A stretch of 45,641 nt of DNA from Paracoccaceae bacterium (GCA_026707935.1 JAPOVX010000361.1:1-45641); one strand, 5' to 3'. Positions 9,101-18,770 are shown, counted from the stretch's first letter. The notes: generated by a model from the letters alone, not told the origin. Program-made: numbers and translations.

Positions 9101-10024
9101 ATGACACAACGACCGGCGCCCAAAGGCGTGTACTCCGCGGTTGCGACACCTGTAACGCCCGACTTCAAACCTGACTTGCCGAGGCTTGTCGCTCACTGTC
9201 GATGGCTTCTCGCCAACGGGTGCGACGGACTGGCGCCGCTCGGAACGACAGGGGAGGCCAACTCGCTCTCGCTTTCCGACCGGACTAGCCTGATTGCCGG
9301 GTTGGCTGAAGCCGGTCTTCCCATGGAACGGGTCATCTTCGGCACCGGATCAACGTCCCTCGGCGACACGGTCACCGTGTCGAGGGCCGCGCTTGATGCC
9401 GGCGCCAACGGTCTGCTCATGCTTCCGCCTTTCTACTACCGCCATGCCGGAGAAGACGGCCTTTTCGCCTATTATTCCCATGTGGCCGAGCGGCTCCTGC
9501 CTCGGAAACCCAGGATCTTCCTGTACCACATACCCCAGATGTCCATGGTCTCGATCACCGTGACGCTCGCAGCACGTCTGCGCGAGGCGTTTCCCGGCGT
9601 ATTCGTGGGCATCAAGGACAGCGGAGGCGATTTCAGCCATACACGATCGTTCATCCGGGAGTTCGACGATTTCGAAGCATTCTCCGGAAGCGAGCCTTTG
9701 GCGGTCTCCAACCTCGCTGCCGGTGGTTGGGGTTGTATTTCGGCGACGACAAATGTCTCCGCTCCGCTCGTTGCGGAACGTCTGGGCGCACGAGACGCCG
9801 GCGACCAGGCCGGGCTCGATGATCAGATTGAACGGGTCCGTACGATCATTGCAAACGCAGACACGGTTTCCGGGACAAAATCGGTGCTCGCGCGCCTGAG
9901 GCGGGATCCCGAATGGAGCCGGACAATCCCGCCGAACATGAGCCTGGATTCCGCGACAACTGACGCAATCATGGGGCAACTTGCCGCCTGTCGGGACCTG
10001 TACCGGGACTTTTCGCGGATTTGA
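9101..10024 (+). CDS. Dihydrodipicolinate synthase/N-acetylneuraminate lyase family protein
   Basis: A 307-residue class I aldolase TIM barrel. Family marks are GTTGEANSLS (residues about 48-57, the pyruvate carboxylate site), the Tyr in FLYHIP (Y142) and the Schiff-base Lys in GVFVGIKDSGGD (K172). The motif is HIP where true DapA enzymes usually have NVP, and the gene stands alone, so a catabolic lyase or aldolase for an aldonic or hydroxy-keto acid is likelier than lysine biosynthesis. The start at 9101 gives a normal N-terminus, but the nearest purine-rich site (GGAAG) is 12 bases away, so starts slightly upstream remain possible. It converges on the PaaK-like gene. Confidence 0.85.
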   Translation: MTQRPAPKGVYSAVATPVTPDFKPDLPRLVAHCRWLLANGCDGLAPLGTTGEANSLSLSDRTSLIAGLAEAGLPMERVIFGTGSTSLGDTVTVSRAALDAGANGLLMLPPFYYRHAGEDGLFAYYSHVAERLLPRKPRIFLYHIPQMSMVSITVTLAARLREAFPGVFVGIKDSGGDFSHTRSFIREFDDFEAFSGSEPLAVSNLAAGGWGCISATTNVSAPLVAERLGARDAGDQAGLDDQIERVRTIIANADTVSGTKSVLARLRRDPEWSRTIPPNMSLDSATTDAIMGQLAACRDLYRDFSRI

Positions 10025-10093
10025 GCCGGAAACCGCTCGACAGCAGCAGAGGTGCAACCGCGCAGCCCGGCTGGCCGTGCCGGTCGGCCGTGA

Positions 10094-11326
10094 TCACGCC
10101 CCGTCGTAGTGCCTTTGATCGTCGATGACCTTTCCGTCGTTGGGCAGGCTTCCCGCGGGCTCAACATGAATCCGCCCGCGCAGTTTCAATGCCTGGCGGA
10201 CGGTCGCGGAGACCCGCCCCGTATCGATGTTGCCTGTTTCGGACTCGATGTGGACATCCAGCGTATCCTGTTCGTCAGCCCGCCCGACGACCACCCGGGC
10301 ACGGATGATTTCCGGATGACCTTGAACCAGCCGCGCCACCTGTTCCGGCCGGACGAACAGGCCCCTGACCTTGGTCGTCTGGTCCGCGCGCCCTTTCCAG
10401 CCGCTGATCCGCATGTTGGTTCGCCCGCACGGGCTTTCGCCGGGCATGACCGAAGACAGGTCTCCGGTCGCAAGCCGGATCAGGGGATAGTCCCGGTTGA
10501 GTGTCGTTACCACGACTTCGCCGACCTCGCCGTCCGCCACCGGATTCCCTGTTCCCGGCGTCACGATTTCGACAACGACCCCTTCATCGACAATCAGGCC
10601 TTCCATCGCCGGGCTCTCGTAGGCGACGTTCCCGAGATCTGCGGTCCCGTAGAATTGAAGACAGAAAATTCCCCGATCGGCGTATTCCTGGCGCAGGCTT
10701 GCGAACAGGGCGCCACCGCCGACGGCGGCCCGGCGAATTCGCCCGAGGTCCAGGCCGAGTTCATCGCCCTTGTCCAGGATCACCTTGAGGAAGTCAGGGG
10801 TTCCCGCATAGGCAGTGACGCCGATACAGGCCGCAGCCCTGGCCTGGAGTTCGCTCTGTCCGGTCCCGGCCGGCACCACCGTGGCGCCGAGTTCCGCCGC
10901 CGCGGATTCGATCATCATCCCCGCGGGAGTCAGGTGGTACGACAGGCAATTCTGGACGATGTCGTCCGGGCCGATCCCGCAGGCGCGAAGAAACCTGCCG
11001 ATTCGCCACCAGTCACCCGTCCGCCGCCCTGGCTCGTAAATCGGGCCAGGCGACTGGAACAGGAGTTCCATTCGATTGGCAGGGAGCGCGGCGTAGCCCC
11101 CGAGAGGGTCACCCGGGGACTGGGCGCGCATGAGATCGGACTTCCTGGTGACCGGGAGCGAGGCAAGGGCCTCGCGGGACGCGATGCGCGCCGGATCGAC
11201 ATCCTTCAGAAGGGTCCCATAAGCATCGGCATGGTCTCGCGCATGCGCGATCAGAAGCGGCAACTCGCGCGCCAGATCGGCAGCCCGCTCATCGGACGAT
11301 CGTGCTTCGAGCTTGTCAGGACTCAC
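10094..11326 (-). CDS. Phenylacetate-CoA ligase-like (PaaK family) adenylate-forming enzyme
   Basis: About 410 residues of a PaaK-type AMP-dependent acyl-CoA ligase, which activates an aromatic or related carboxylate with ATP and CoA. It has the family's QFYGTADLGNVAYE region (in place of the classic YG-x-TE) and the DYPLIRLATGDLS and KVRGLFVRPEQV segments of the C-terminal domain. The GTG at 11326 is preferred because GGGAGG sits 5 bases upstream; a GTG at 11344 is the alternative. It is the last gene of the transporter cluster, 79 bases after the livF stop, suggesting that the imported acid is activated at once. The substrate is unknown. Confidence 0.85.
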   Translation of the reverse strand: MSPDKLEARSSDERAADLARELPLLIAHARDHADAYGTLLKDVDPARIASREALASLPVTRKSDLMRAQSPGDPLGGYAALPANRMELLFQSPGPIYEPGRRTGDWWRIGRFLRACGIGPDDIVQNCLSYHLTPAGMMIESAAAELGATVVPAGTGQSELQARAAACIGVTAYAGTPDFLKVILDKGDELGLDLGRIRRAAVGGGALFASLRQEYADRGIFCLQFYGTADLGNVAYESPAMEGLIVDEGVVVEIVTPGTGNPVADGEVGEVVVTTLNRDYPLIRLATGDLSSVMPGESPCGRTNMRISGWKGRADQTTKVRGLFVRPEQVARLVQGHPEIIRARVVVGRADEQDTLDVHIESETGNIDTGRVSATVRQALKLRGRIHVEPAGSLPNDGKVIDDQRHYDGA

Positions 11327-11405
11327 TTCGGCCTCCCGCGGCACCCGTCATCGACCCAACGGCACACCAACGAATCACATGCATCGTCGCGTCACTTCCT
11401 TCCGA

Positions 11406-12239
11406 TCAGCTCAGCCATCGCTTGCGGCGCCTGTACGACCGCACGTCCCGATAGCTTTTTCGTCCCTGTTCCGACATTCCAAGGTAGAATTCCTTGACGT
11501 CCGGATTCTCCCTGAGGTCCGATGCCGGCCCGTCCATGACCACCCGGCCATTCTCGAGGATGTAACCATACCCGGCGAACCTGAGTGCCACGTTCGTATT
11601 CTGTTCCGCCAGAAGGAAGGAGACACCTTCCTTTTCGTTAAGGTCCCGCACGATACAGAAGATTTCCTCGACAAGCTGTGGAGCGAGACCCATCGAGGGC
11701 TCGTCGAGAAGTACGGTTTCCGGTCGGGACATCAATGCCCGGCCAATGGCGCACATCTGTTGTTCGCCGCCCGAAGTGTACCCGGCCTGGCTTTTCCGTC
11801 GATCCTTCAGCCTCGGGAAATACTGGTAGACCATGTCGAGATCGGTCTGAATCGCGGGACGTCCGTCTGTTCTCGTGAAGGCCCCGGTGTACAGGTTTTC
11901 TTCTACCGTCAGGTGTTCGAAACAATGGCGGCCCTCCATCACCTGGATAACCCCGCGGCGAACAAGCTCCGAAGGGCTGAGGTCGGCGACGGACTGCCCC
12001 CGATACAGGATCGAACCCTTCGTCACTTCGCCGCGCTCCGAATTCAGGAGATTCGAAATGGCCTTGAGTGTCGTCGTCTTCCCGGCGCCGTTGCCCCCGA
12101 GAAGCGCCGTGATTCCCCCCTTGGGAACCGAAAGGCTGATCCCCTTCAGAACCAGGATGACGTGATTGTAGATGACCTCGATGTTGTTGACTTCGAGGAG
12201 TACTTCCCGGGCACCGGCGGAATCAGCAGTTTGGGTCAT
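11406..12239 (-). CDS. livF: Branched-chain-type ABC transporter ATPase LivF
   Basis: A 277-residue LivF-type ATPase. Walker A is GGNGAGKTT, the signature region is YTSGGEQQM, Walker B is TVLLDEP followed by MGLAP, a LivF hallmark, and the switch region is LLAEQN. Between LivF and the binding-protein gene (12398) lies a strong hairpin. With LivG, LivH, LivM and the binding protein it makes a complete importer. The C-terminal tail (SYRRRKRW) is longer and more basic than usual. Confidence 0.94.
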   Translation of the reverse strand: MTQTADSAGAREVLLEVNNIEVIYNHVILVLKGISLSVPKGGITALLGGNGAGKTTTLKAISNLLNSERGEVTKGSILYRGQSVADLSPSELVRRGVIQVMEGRHCFEHLTVEENLYTGAFTRTDGRPAIQTDLDMVYQYFPRLKDRRKSQAGYTSGGEQQMCAIGRALMSRPETVLLDEPSMGLAPQLVEEIFCIVRDLNEKEGVSFLLAEQNTNVALRFAGYGYILENGRVVMDGPASDLRENPDVKEFYLGMSEQGRKSYRDVRSYRRRKRWLS

Positions 12240-12322
12240 GCATCAGCCCGATCATGGGTGTTGTGTGGCATCCGGGGACAACGCCCGCGGATCAAGCCGC
12301 CGGCACGGTCGAAAACCCGGAA

Positions 12323-12349
12323 CTCCCCGGCTGCCAGGCAGCCGGGGAG
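12323..12349 (-). terminator. Intercistronic hairpin after the LIV binding-protein gene
   Basis: CTCCCCGGCTGCC and its exact complement (13 bp arms) are separated by one base; about 11 bp with a short loop would form in RNA. Read on the minus strand it lies about 50 bases past the binding-protein stop and is followed by GTTTTC, a weak T-run. It is probably a partial terminator lowering livF and ligase expression relative to the binding protein. Confidence 0.6.
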
Positions 12350-12397
12350 ACGGACAGAAATCGCGTGCCGTTGCCCGTAGGGAACAGCGGCAGGGGT

Positions 12398-13687
12398 TCA
12401 GTTGCAACGCGGCGTGATGTTGTTTTCGGCCGCGTAGGCAGCCGAATCCTCTTCAATGAGGGCATCAACGACCGCCTTGTCGGACACGCCAAAGTCAGTG
12501 ATCAACGACCACGTTTGCGCATGTGCATCCCACTGCTGGACGGCGCCAAGGCCCGGGCCGCCGTGATTTTCGCACGACACGGCGAAACTCGGGCCGAAGT
12601 TCGGCATGCCGAGAGCGGTCATTTTTTCCTCGTCGATGACAAGGGCTTCCATCCCGTCCCGCATCATCGCAGGAGTGATTTCGGCGACACCGTGGATTTC
12701 CTGCGCCGTCTTCGCGGCTTCGACGGCAAGCATGCCGGCATAGAAACCACGGTTGTAGAGAACCCGCCCGATCTGGTCACCGGCGCCCGCAGCGAGTCCC
12801 TTGTCCAGGACATGGGTCTGCAGGTCGTCATACACCGGGTAATCGGTTCCGGTGTTGTGAATCGCCAGCGCCTTGTAACCATGGGCGGCTTCGCCCGCCG
12901 GCAAGGTGTCGTTTTCGGATCCGGACCACCAGACTCCGATGAAATTCTCCATCGGGTAACGGATATTCGCCGCTTCCTGGATGGCAACCTGATTCATGAC
13001 GCCCCACCCCCACATCAGGACGTAGTCGGGCTTCTCCCGGCGAATCTGAAGCCAATGTGACTTCTGTTCCTGGCCGGGATGGTCAACCGGCAGCAGGGTC
13101 AGCTCGAATCCGTGCTTCGCGGTCAACTCCTGGAGAGTCCGGATCGGTTCCTTGCCGTAGGCCGAATTGTGATACAGCAGGGTGATACTCATGCCTTCGA
13201 TGTTGCCGCCGTTGAGATCGAGAATGTGATTGATCGCATGGCTCGCGCCATCCCAGTAGTTGGCGGGATAATTGAAGATATGGCTGAAAATCCTGCCGTT
13301 GGCAGCTGAAGTCCGTCCATATCCCAAGGAATGCATCGGAATGTCGTCCGCGGTAACCTTTGGAATCAGCTGGTAGGTGATACCCGTTGAAAGGGGCTGA
13401 TAGACGAGTGCGCCTTCACCCTTGGTCGCTTCGTAGCACTCGACGCCCTTTTCCGTGTTGTAGGCGGTTTCGCATTCCACGACCCGCACCATGATTCCGC
13501 CAATGCCGCCGTCGCGTTCGTTGACCAGGGTGAAATAGTCCGCGTATCCGTCGGCAAATGGAATACCGTTCGGCGCATACGGCCCGGTCCGGTAGCTGAG
13601 AGACGGAAATACCAGTTCGGCCGCGGGCGCCGATCCGGCTGCCAGTGCCGCGACGACGGCAAGCGTCGTGAATCCCGTTAGTTTCAT
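12398..13687 (-). CDS. Branched-chain-type ABC transporter substrate-binding protein
   Basis: A 429-residue periplasmic binding protein of the LivK/AmiC class. The start at 13687 gives a signal peptide (MKLTGFTTLAVVAALAAG, cleavage near APA-AE) and has GGAGG 9 bases upstream; an earlier in-frame start would add a non-signal stretch. The mature protein begins with FPSLSYRTGPYAPNG, followed by YADYFTLVNERDGG as in family members linked to aromatic or acyl substrates rather than leucine. It sits between livM and livF. The ligand is unknown; the neighbouring CoA ligases point to a carboxylic acid. Confidence 0.9.
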   Translation of the reverse strand: MKLTGFTTLAVVAALAAGSAPAAELVFPSLSYRTGPYAPNGIPFADGYADYFTLVNERDGGIGGIMVRVVECETAYNTEKGVECYEATKGEGALVYQPLSTGITYQLIPKVTADDIPMHSLGYGRTSAANGRIFSHIFNYPANYWDGASHAINHILDLNGGNIEGMSITLLYHNSAYGKEPIRTLQELTAKHGFELTLLPVDHPGQEQKSHWLQIRREKPDYVLMWGWGVMNQVAIQEAANIRYPMENFIGVWWSGSENDTLPAGEAAHGYKALAIHNTGTDYPVYDDLQTHVLDKGLAAGAGDQIGRVLYNRGFYAGMLAVEAAKTAQEIHGVAEITPAMMRDGMEALVIDEEKMTALGMPNFGPSFAVSCENHGGPGLGAVQQWDAHAQTWSLITDFGVSDKAVVDALIEEDSAAYAAENNITPRCN

Positions 13688-13752
13688 GTTTTTTGTCCTC
13701 CCTTGTCTGGACGGTTGCACTCAGTTGCCCGAACGGCAGATTCGTCAGACCA

Positions 13753-14829
13753 CTAGTGCGGAAATGGCCAGAGCCGCAGTTTTTCCTTGATGATTCTCCA
13801 CAACATGGCAAGGCCATGCGGTTCCACGATGAGGAAAAACACGATCAGCGCCCCCACGATGGCAAACTCGAAATGAGCCGCCAGGTCCGTTGCCCAGCCC
13901 AGCTGGCCCACCATGACATTCTTCAGTAGCACGGGCAGCAGAACCATGAAAGCAGCTCCGGCAAAGGAGCCAAAGATCGACCCCAGGCCTCCAATGATGA
14001 TCATGAACAGGACAATGAAGGATTTTTGAATCCCGAATGCCTCCGTGACTTCGACGGCGCCGAGATAGACGCTGAAGAACAGGGCGCCCGCTATCCCGAC
14101 ATAAAAGGAACTGACCGCGAATGCGCTGAGTTTCGCACTCAACGGATTGACGCCGATGATCTCTGCCGCAATGTCCATGTCCCGGATGGCCATCCATCTG
14201 CGGCCATTGCTCCCGCGCGTCATGTTTCTGGCAATCCACGCAAGGCCGAGGACAAAGACAAGGCAGAACAGGTAGGCAGAAGCCGGCAAGGCTTCCGGTC
14301 CCGTGATCTCGAATCCCAGCACCGTCCGCTCGGGCGCACTGATCTGGCCCGAAGCGGAATAATTGTAGAACCAGGCGACCTTGTTGAACAGCCAGACAAG
14401 GAAAAACTGCGCGGCCAGCGTCGCGACAGCGAGATAGAATCCCTTGATGCGGAGGGATGGCAGCCCGAAGATCATTCCGACGAGCGCGGTGACGCCCCCG
14501 GAAAGCAGCACGCAGAAAAAGATGTTCAACTCGGGAAAGGCGGTCATCAGCTTGTAACAGGCGTATGCCCCGACAGCCATGAAGCCACCGGTGCCGAGAG
14601 ACACCTGCCCGCAATAACCGGTCAGGATGTTCAGGCCGATCGCTGCGATCGAATAGATGAGGAACGGGAGAACCACCGCATTGGCCCAATAGTCGTTGAT
14701 GACGAATGGAACGACAAGAACCGCGGCGGCCACGACCGCATGGTAGAACCAGCGGTCAAAGGTTATCGAAAAGGTCGCCTGGTCCGCCGCGTAGGACGTC
14801 TTGTAGTCGCCGACTTCACGGTAGAGCAT
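13753..14829 (-). CDS. livM: Branched-chain-type ABC transporter permease LivM
   Basis: A 358-residue inner-membrane permease with about ten hydrophobic helices and an N-terminal cytoplasmic extension. The LivM motif GYCGQVSLGTGGFMAVGAY is clear, and the GLGSIFGSFAGAAF segment near residue 290 is the ATPase-docking region. The ATG at 14829 lies 2 bases past the livH stop, so the two are translationally coupled. It forms the channel with LivH. Confidence 0.94.
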   Translation of the reverse strand: MLYREVGDYKTSYAADQATFSITFDRWFYHAVVAAAVLVVPFVINDYWANAVVLPFLIYSIAAIGLNILTGYCGQVSLGTGGFMAVGAYACYKLMTAFPELNIFFCVLLSGGVTALVGMIFGLPSLRIKGFYLAVATLAAQFFLVWLFNKVAWFYNYSASGQISAPERTVLGFEITGPEALPASAYLFCLVFVLGLAWIARNMTRGSNGRRWMAIRDMDIAAEIIGVNPLSAKLSAFAVSSFYVGIAGALFFSVYLGAVEVTEAFGIQKSFIVLFMIIIGGLGSIFGSFAGAAFMVLLPVLLKNVMVGQLGWATDLAAHFEFAIVGALIVFFLIVEPHGLAMLWRIIKEKLRLWPFPH

Positions 14830-14831
14830 CG

Positions 14832-15830
14832 TCAGACCCTCTCGATGATCTTCTCGCCGAAGAGTCCTTGGGGCCGGAACACGAGGAACACGAGCGCAAG
14901 CATATATGCGAACCAGTTCTCTGTCGCGCCGCCCAGGAAGGGCGCTCCGACCAGGAATTCGAACAGTTTCTCACCGACTCCGATGATCAACCCGCCGATG
15001 ATGGCTCCGGGAATCGAGGTAAACCCGCCCAGGATCAGCACCGGAAGCGCTTTCAGTGCAATCAGGGAAAGTGAGAACTGCACACCTGACTTGGAGCCCC
15101 ACATGATCCCCGCAACCAGCGCGACAAAACCGGCAATCGACCAGACGATAACCCAGATGACGCGCAACGAAATTCCGACAGACAGCGCCGCCTGGTGATC
15201 ATCCGCAACAGCGCGCAATGCCCGTCCCGTCTTGGTGTACTGGGAGAATATGACCAGGCCGGTCACGAGAACCGCCGCAACGACGCTCGCCCAGATATCC
15301 AGGTTGTCGAGATAGAAACCGTAGAAGTCGTCACCGCCCAGAAAGGCTGTCGATTCCTCGATCCAGAGGTTGCCGCCCTGCGGAATGCCGACATCCAGCT
15401 TCTTGATGTCGGCTCCCCACATGAGGTCCCCGAAGCCCTCCATGAAATAGGCGAGACCGATCGTTGCCATGAAAAGGATGATGGGTTCCTGGTTGACCAG
15501 GTGCTTCAGGATCAGCTTTTCGACCAGCCAGGCAAAGAGGATCATGATGAAAAGGGCCAGGAGCACGGCAAAGAGGGCAGGCAAGTGCCAGCCAAAGTGG
15601 TGAATGTCGGTTCCGAAGATGGCGTTGAACAAATGGGCAAACGGGATCTGGCCGTCCTTGAACCCGACAAGGGTCAAGGCGGCAAACAGCGCCATGACGC
15701 CCTGCGCGTAATTGAAAATCCCCGAGGCCTTGAAAATCAGCACGAAACCGAGTGCGACCAGCGAGTACATGACCCCGGTCATCAGCCCGTTCAGAAATAC
15801 CTCGACTCCGAAATAGAAACCGGCCGACAT
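14832..15830 (-). CDS. livH: Branched-chain-type ABC transporter permease LivH
   Basis: A 332-residue permease. The N-terminus has the LivH pattern (NGLMTGVMYSLVALGFVLI, then FNYAQGVMALF), and the C-terminal part holds GGFTSIPGAIIGGLIIGV, the EAA-like coupling region. It is longer than E. coli LivH because of an extra loop around residues 60-85. Start ATG 15830; the gap to livG upstream is 94 bases. Confidence 0.94.
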   Translation of the reverse strand: MSAGFYFGVEVFLNGLMTGVMYSLVALGFVLIFKASGIFNYAQGVMALFAALTLVGFKDGQIPFAHLFNAIFGTDIHHFGWHLPALFAVLLALFIMILFAWLVEKLILKHLVNQEPIILFMATIGLAYFMEGFGDLMWGADIKKLDVGIPQGGNLWIEESTAFLGGDDFYGFYLDNLDIWASVVAAVLVTGLVIFSQYTKTGRALRAVADDHQAALSVGISLRVIWVIVWSIAGFVALVAGIMWGSKSGVQFSLSLIALKALPVLILGGFTSIPGAIIGGLIIGVGEKLFEFLVGAPFLGGATENWFAYMLALVFLVFRPQGLFGEKIIERV

Positions 15831-15924
15831 TCAACCGACCCCAACGGCGGGCCCGCCAGCCGTGACGGCAACCGAACCGACGCGCCGCAGGCACCGGCTG
15901 GACTTCCCGTGCATGGTTTTTGCC

Positions 15925-16791
15925 CTAGTCATGAGCGACTCCAAGGTAGGCATCGATCACGGCCTTGTCGTTTCGGACTTCGTCCGGCGATCCATCGCCG
16001 ATCTTCCTGCCATAATCCATCACGACGACCCTGTCCGCGAGATCCATGACCACGCTCATGTCATGTTCTATCAGTGCAATCGTCGTCCCGAACTCGTCGT
16101 TCACATCGAGAACAAACCGCGACATGTCTTCCTTTTCCTCGACGTTCATCCCGGCCATGGGTTCGTCCAGGAGGAGAAGTGTCGGCTCGGCCGCGAGGGC
16201 GCGTCCGAGTTCAACCCGTTTCTGCAGACCGTAGGGCAGTCTTCCGACCGGTGTCTTCCGTATCGACTGGATTTCCAGAAAGTCGATGATTTTCTCGACG
16301 GCCTCCCTATGCTCGACCTCTTCCCGTTCCGCTGTACCCCACCATGCCAACTGGCTGAGCAACCCTGACTTCATCCGGGTCAGCCGGCCGGTCATGATGT
16401 TGTCCAGCGTCGTCATTCCGCGGAACAGGGCAATATTCTGAAACGTGCGCGCAATACCCTGGTGAGCGATCTGATGGGGTTTGAGTACGCCGCGTCTCTT
16501 GCCCCGAAACCAGACCTCGCCCTCCTGTGGATGATAGAATCCGTTGATCACGTTCAGCATCGACGACTTTCCGGCGCCGTTGGGCCCGATGATCGCCCTG
16601 ATTTCACTTTCGCGGATATCAAAGGACATGTCCCTGATCGCGACAACACCCCCGAACCTGAGCGTGATGTTGCGGAATTCCATGACGGCAACCGGGTCAC
16701 CGGGATCCGCGTTCGTTCCGAACCCGGGGGTGCCGGGAACGACCGGAGCAGGATTCACCGACTCTCCCGGACGGGAAACGGTCGAATTCAT
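15925..16791 (-). CDS. livG: Branched-chain-type ABC transporter ATPase LivG
   Basis: A 288-residue LivG-type ATPase. About 35 unstructured residues precede the fold, then Walker A GPNGAGKSS, the Q-loop in ARTFQNIALF, a signature degenerated to LPYGLQKRVELG as is usual for LivG, Walker B LLLLDEPMAGMN and the switch ALIEHDM. The start codon overlaps the stop of the acyl-CoA synthetase gene by 4 bases (ATGA), showing that importer and ligase are one operon. Confidence 0.94.
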   Translation of the reverse strand: MNSTVSRPGESVNPAPVVPGTPGFGTNADPGDPVAVMEFRNITLRFGGVVAIRDMSFDIRESEIRAIIGPNGAGKSSMLNVINGFYHPQEGEVWFRGKRRGVLKPHQIAHQGIARTFQNIALFRGMTTLDNIMTGRLTRMKSGLLSQLAWWGTAEREEVEHREAVEKIIDFLEIQSIRKTPVGRLPYGLQKRVELGRALAAEPTLLLLDEPMAGMNVEEKEDMSRFVLDVNDEFGTTIALIEHDMSVVMDLADRVVVMDYGRKIGDGSPDEVRNDKAVIDAYLGVAHD

Positions 16792-18770
16792 GCCGCCCTC
16801 CGCAAATTGGCGCCACCTGTTCCCCGACGGACGTCCCGGATCTCGAGCGTCGCGGCGATCACCCCCTTGCGGCCGTCCTCGTAAGTGACCTCCGTCTCCA
16901 CGAAAACACTCTTCGATCCATCGTACAGCGCGGAGATCAGGGAGCCATACTTGTCCTCGATGATGCGGCGGCGGACCTTTCGCGTCCGTGTTAACTCGCC
17001 GTCGTCGGCATCAAGCTCCTTGTGAAGGATCAGGAACCGGCTGATCTGGCATCCGGACAGCGACTCGTCCCGGCTGAGCGAATCATTCACCTCTTCGATG
17101 TGGCGCTGGATCATCTCGTAGACTCGCGGATGAGCGGCGAGGTCCTGGTAGGACGCATACGCGACGTTGTTCCGTTCCGCCCAGTTGCCCACCGCCGCCA
17201 GGTCGATATTGATGAAGGCCGTGCATGACTCCCGGCCGGCGCCGAAGACCACGGCTTCAAGGATGTTCGGATAGAACTTCAGCTTGTTTTCAACATACTT
17301 CGGGGCAAACATCCTGCCGTCGGCAGTTTTCCCGACATCCTTGGCCCTGTCGATGATCCTGAGGTGACCGGTGTCTCTCTCGAGAACCCCGGCATCTCCG
17401 GTTGCAACCCAGCCCCCGTCCCGTTTGGTTTCCCGGGTGCTTTCCTCGTTGCGGTAATACTCGACGAAGACGCCGGGTGACCGGTAATGGACCTCGCCAG
17501 CATCATCGATCCTGATTTCGACACCCGGGGACGGAATGCCGACCGTGTCGGGCTTGACCTCGCCATCCGGTTGCTGGGTAATGAACACGCTGGCCTCGGT
17601 CTGGCCGTAGAGCTGCTTGAGATTGATCCCCAGCGCCCGGTAGAAGACGAAGATCTCGGGACCGATCGCTTCACCTGCCGTGTATCCGACGCGCACGCGG
17701 GACAGGCCGAGGTTGTTCTTGAGCGGTCCGTACACGAGCAAACCTCCGAGCCAGTACAGAATCCTCTGTCCGGCAGACGCTTGGCGTCCCTCAAGAAGTT
17801 CCGCACCGACCTGGCGCGCGAGTTCCATGAAATACCTGAACATGCGCCGCTTCAGCAGGCTCGCATCCTCCATCCGGATCATGACGTTGGTCAGCATCTG
17901 CTCGAAAATCCGCGGCGGCGCAAAGAAGTAGCTCGGGCCGACTTCCCTGAGATCCTGGTGCATCGTTTCGTCGCTTTCAGGGCAGGCAACGCAGAAACCG
18001 CTCCAGTAGGCCTGCCCGATAGAGAATATGAAGTCCCCCACCCAGGCCATCGGCAGGTAGGCAAGAACCGAATCAGATGAACTCAGCCCGTCAAACGCAC
18101 ATGTGTTCCGCGACGTTTCGATGATATTGCGGTTTGAAAGGACGACTCCCTTGGGACGACCCGTTGTGCCCGAGGTATACAGCATCACGCATGCGTCACC
18201 GCTGCCCTGGCATGACATGCGTCGCCGAAGCTCCGATGAAACCTCGCTTCCGCTTGAACGGCCGATTTTCTCAACCTCGTCATATTCATGCAAGCGGGAC
18301 CTGTCGTACTTTCTCAATCCTCTCGGGTCGAGATAGATCACCTGCTCCAGGTCAGGCAGACTGTCTTGAGACTGAAGAATCTTGTCGACCTGTTCCTGGT
18401 CGCCCGCAATGGCGAACCTGGCCGAACAATGCGATAACACATAGGCCATCTCGTCGGCGACTGAATCCTGATACACGGGTACGGGTACGGCTCCGGCCGA
18501 CTGGATTGCCGCCATCGCCATGTACAACCGGGGCCGGTTACGACCGATTATGGCGACGTGATCGCCCTCTTCCAGTCCAACCTGTATCAGCCCGCGCGCC
18601 AGCGCGTTGACCGCTTCGGCGGTCTCGGCCCAACTCCAGGTCTGCCAGATTCCGAACTCCTTTTCCCGGTAGGCCGGGGCATCCGGCATTCGTGCGGCAT
18701 TTCGCGCCAACAGCTTCGGGATCGTGTCGAGGGTGGTGTCGGATGCACTGGATTCGACCAATGGGCACAT
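16788..18770 (-). CDS. Long-chain acyl-CoA synthetase (AMP-dependent)
   Basis: A 660-residue adenylate-forming enzyme of the FadD/long-chain class. The phosphate-binding motif is YTSGTTGRPKGVV (residues about 198-210), followed by LPMAWVGD, the YGQTEAS motif (instead of YG-x-TE with T), GWVATGDAG and IDRAKD of the hinge. It joins ATP, CoA and a carboxylic acid. It heads the cluster and overlaps livG by 4 bases. Its size and the long insert around LLVYGPLKNNLG match bacterial long-chain synthetases that sit next to Liv-type importers. ATG 18770 has a G-rich run almost touching it, closer than ideal. Confidence 0.9.
   Translation of the reverse strand: MCPLVESSASDTTLDTIPKLLARNAARMPDAPAYREKEFGIWQTWSWAETAEAVNALARGLIQVGLEEGDHVAIIGRNRPRLYMAMAAIQSAGAVPVPVYQDSVADEMAYVLSHCSARFAIAGDQEQVDKILQSQDSLPDLEQVIYLDPRGLRKYDRSRLHEYDEVEKIGRSSGSEVSSELRRRMSCQGSGDACVMLYTSGTTGRPKGVVLSNRNIIETSRNTCAFDGLSSSDSVLAYLPMAWVGDFIFSIGQAYWSGFCVACPESDETMHQDLREVGPSYFFAPPRIFEQMLTNVMIRMEDASLLKRRMFRYFMELARQVGAELLEGRQASAGQRILYWLGGLLVYGPLKNNLGLSRVRVGYTAGEAIGPEIFVFYRALGINLKQLYGQTEASVFITQQPDGEVKPDTVGIPSPGVEIRIDDAGEVHYRSPGVFVEYYRNEESTRETKRDGGWVATGDAGVLERDTGHLRIIDRAKDVGKTADGRMFAPKYVENKLKFYPNILEAVVFGAGRESCTAFINIDLAAVGNWAERNNVAYASYQDLAAHPRVYEMIQRHIEEVNDSLSRDESLSGCQISRFLILHKELDADDGELTRTRKVRRRIIEDKYGSLISALYDGSKSVFVETEVTYEDGRKGVIAATLEIRDVRRGTGGANLRRAA

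Noticed and set aside
8890-9168. 93-codon open extension upstream of the metallo-hydrolase start
   Set aside because: It has no family match, it overlaps the divergent gene, and a strong ribosome site sits at the internal ATG 8889.
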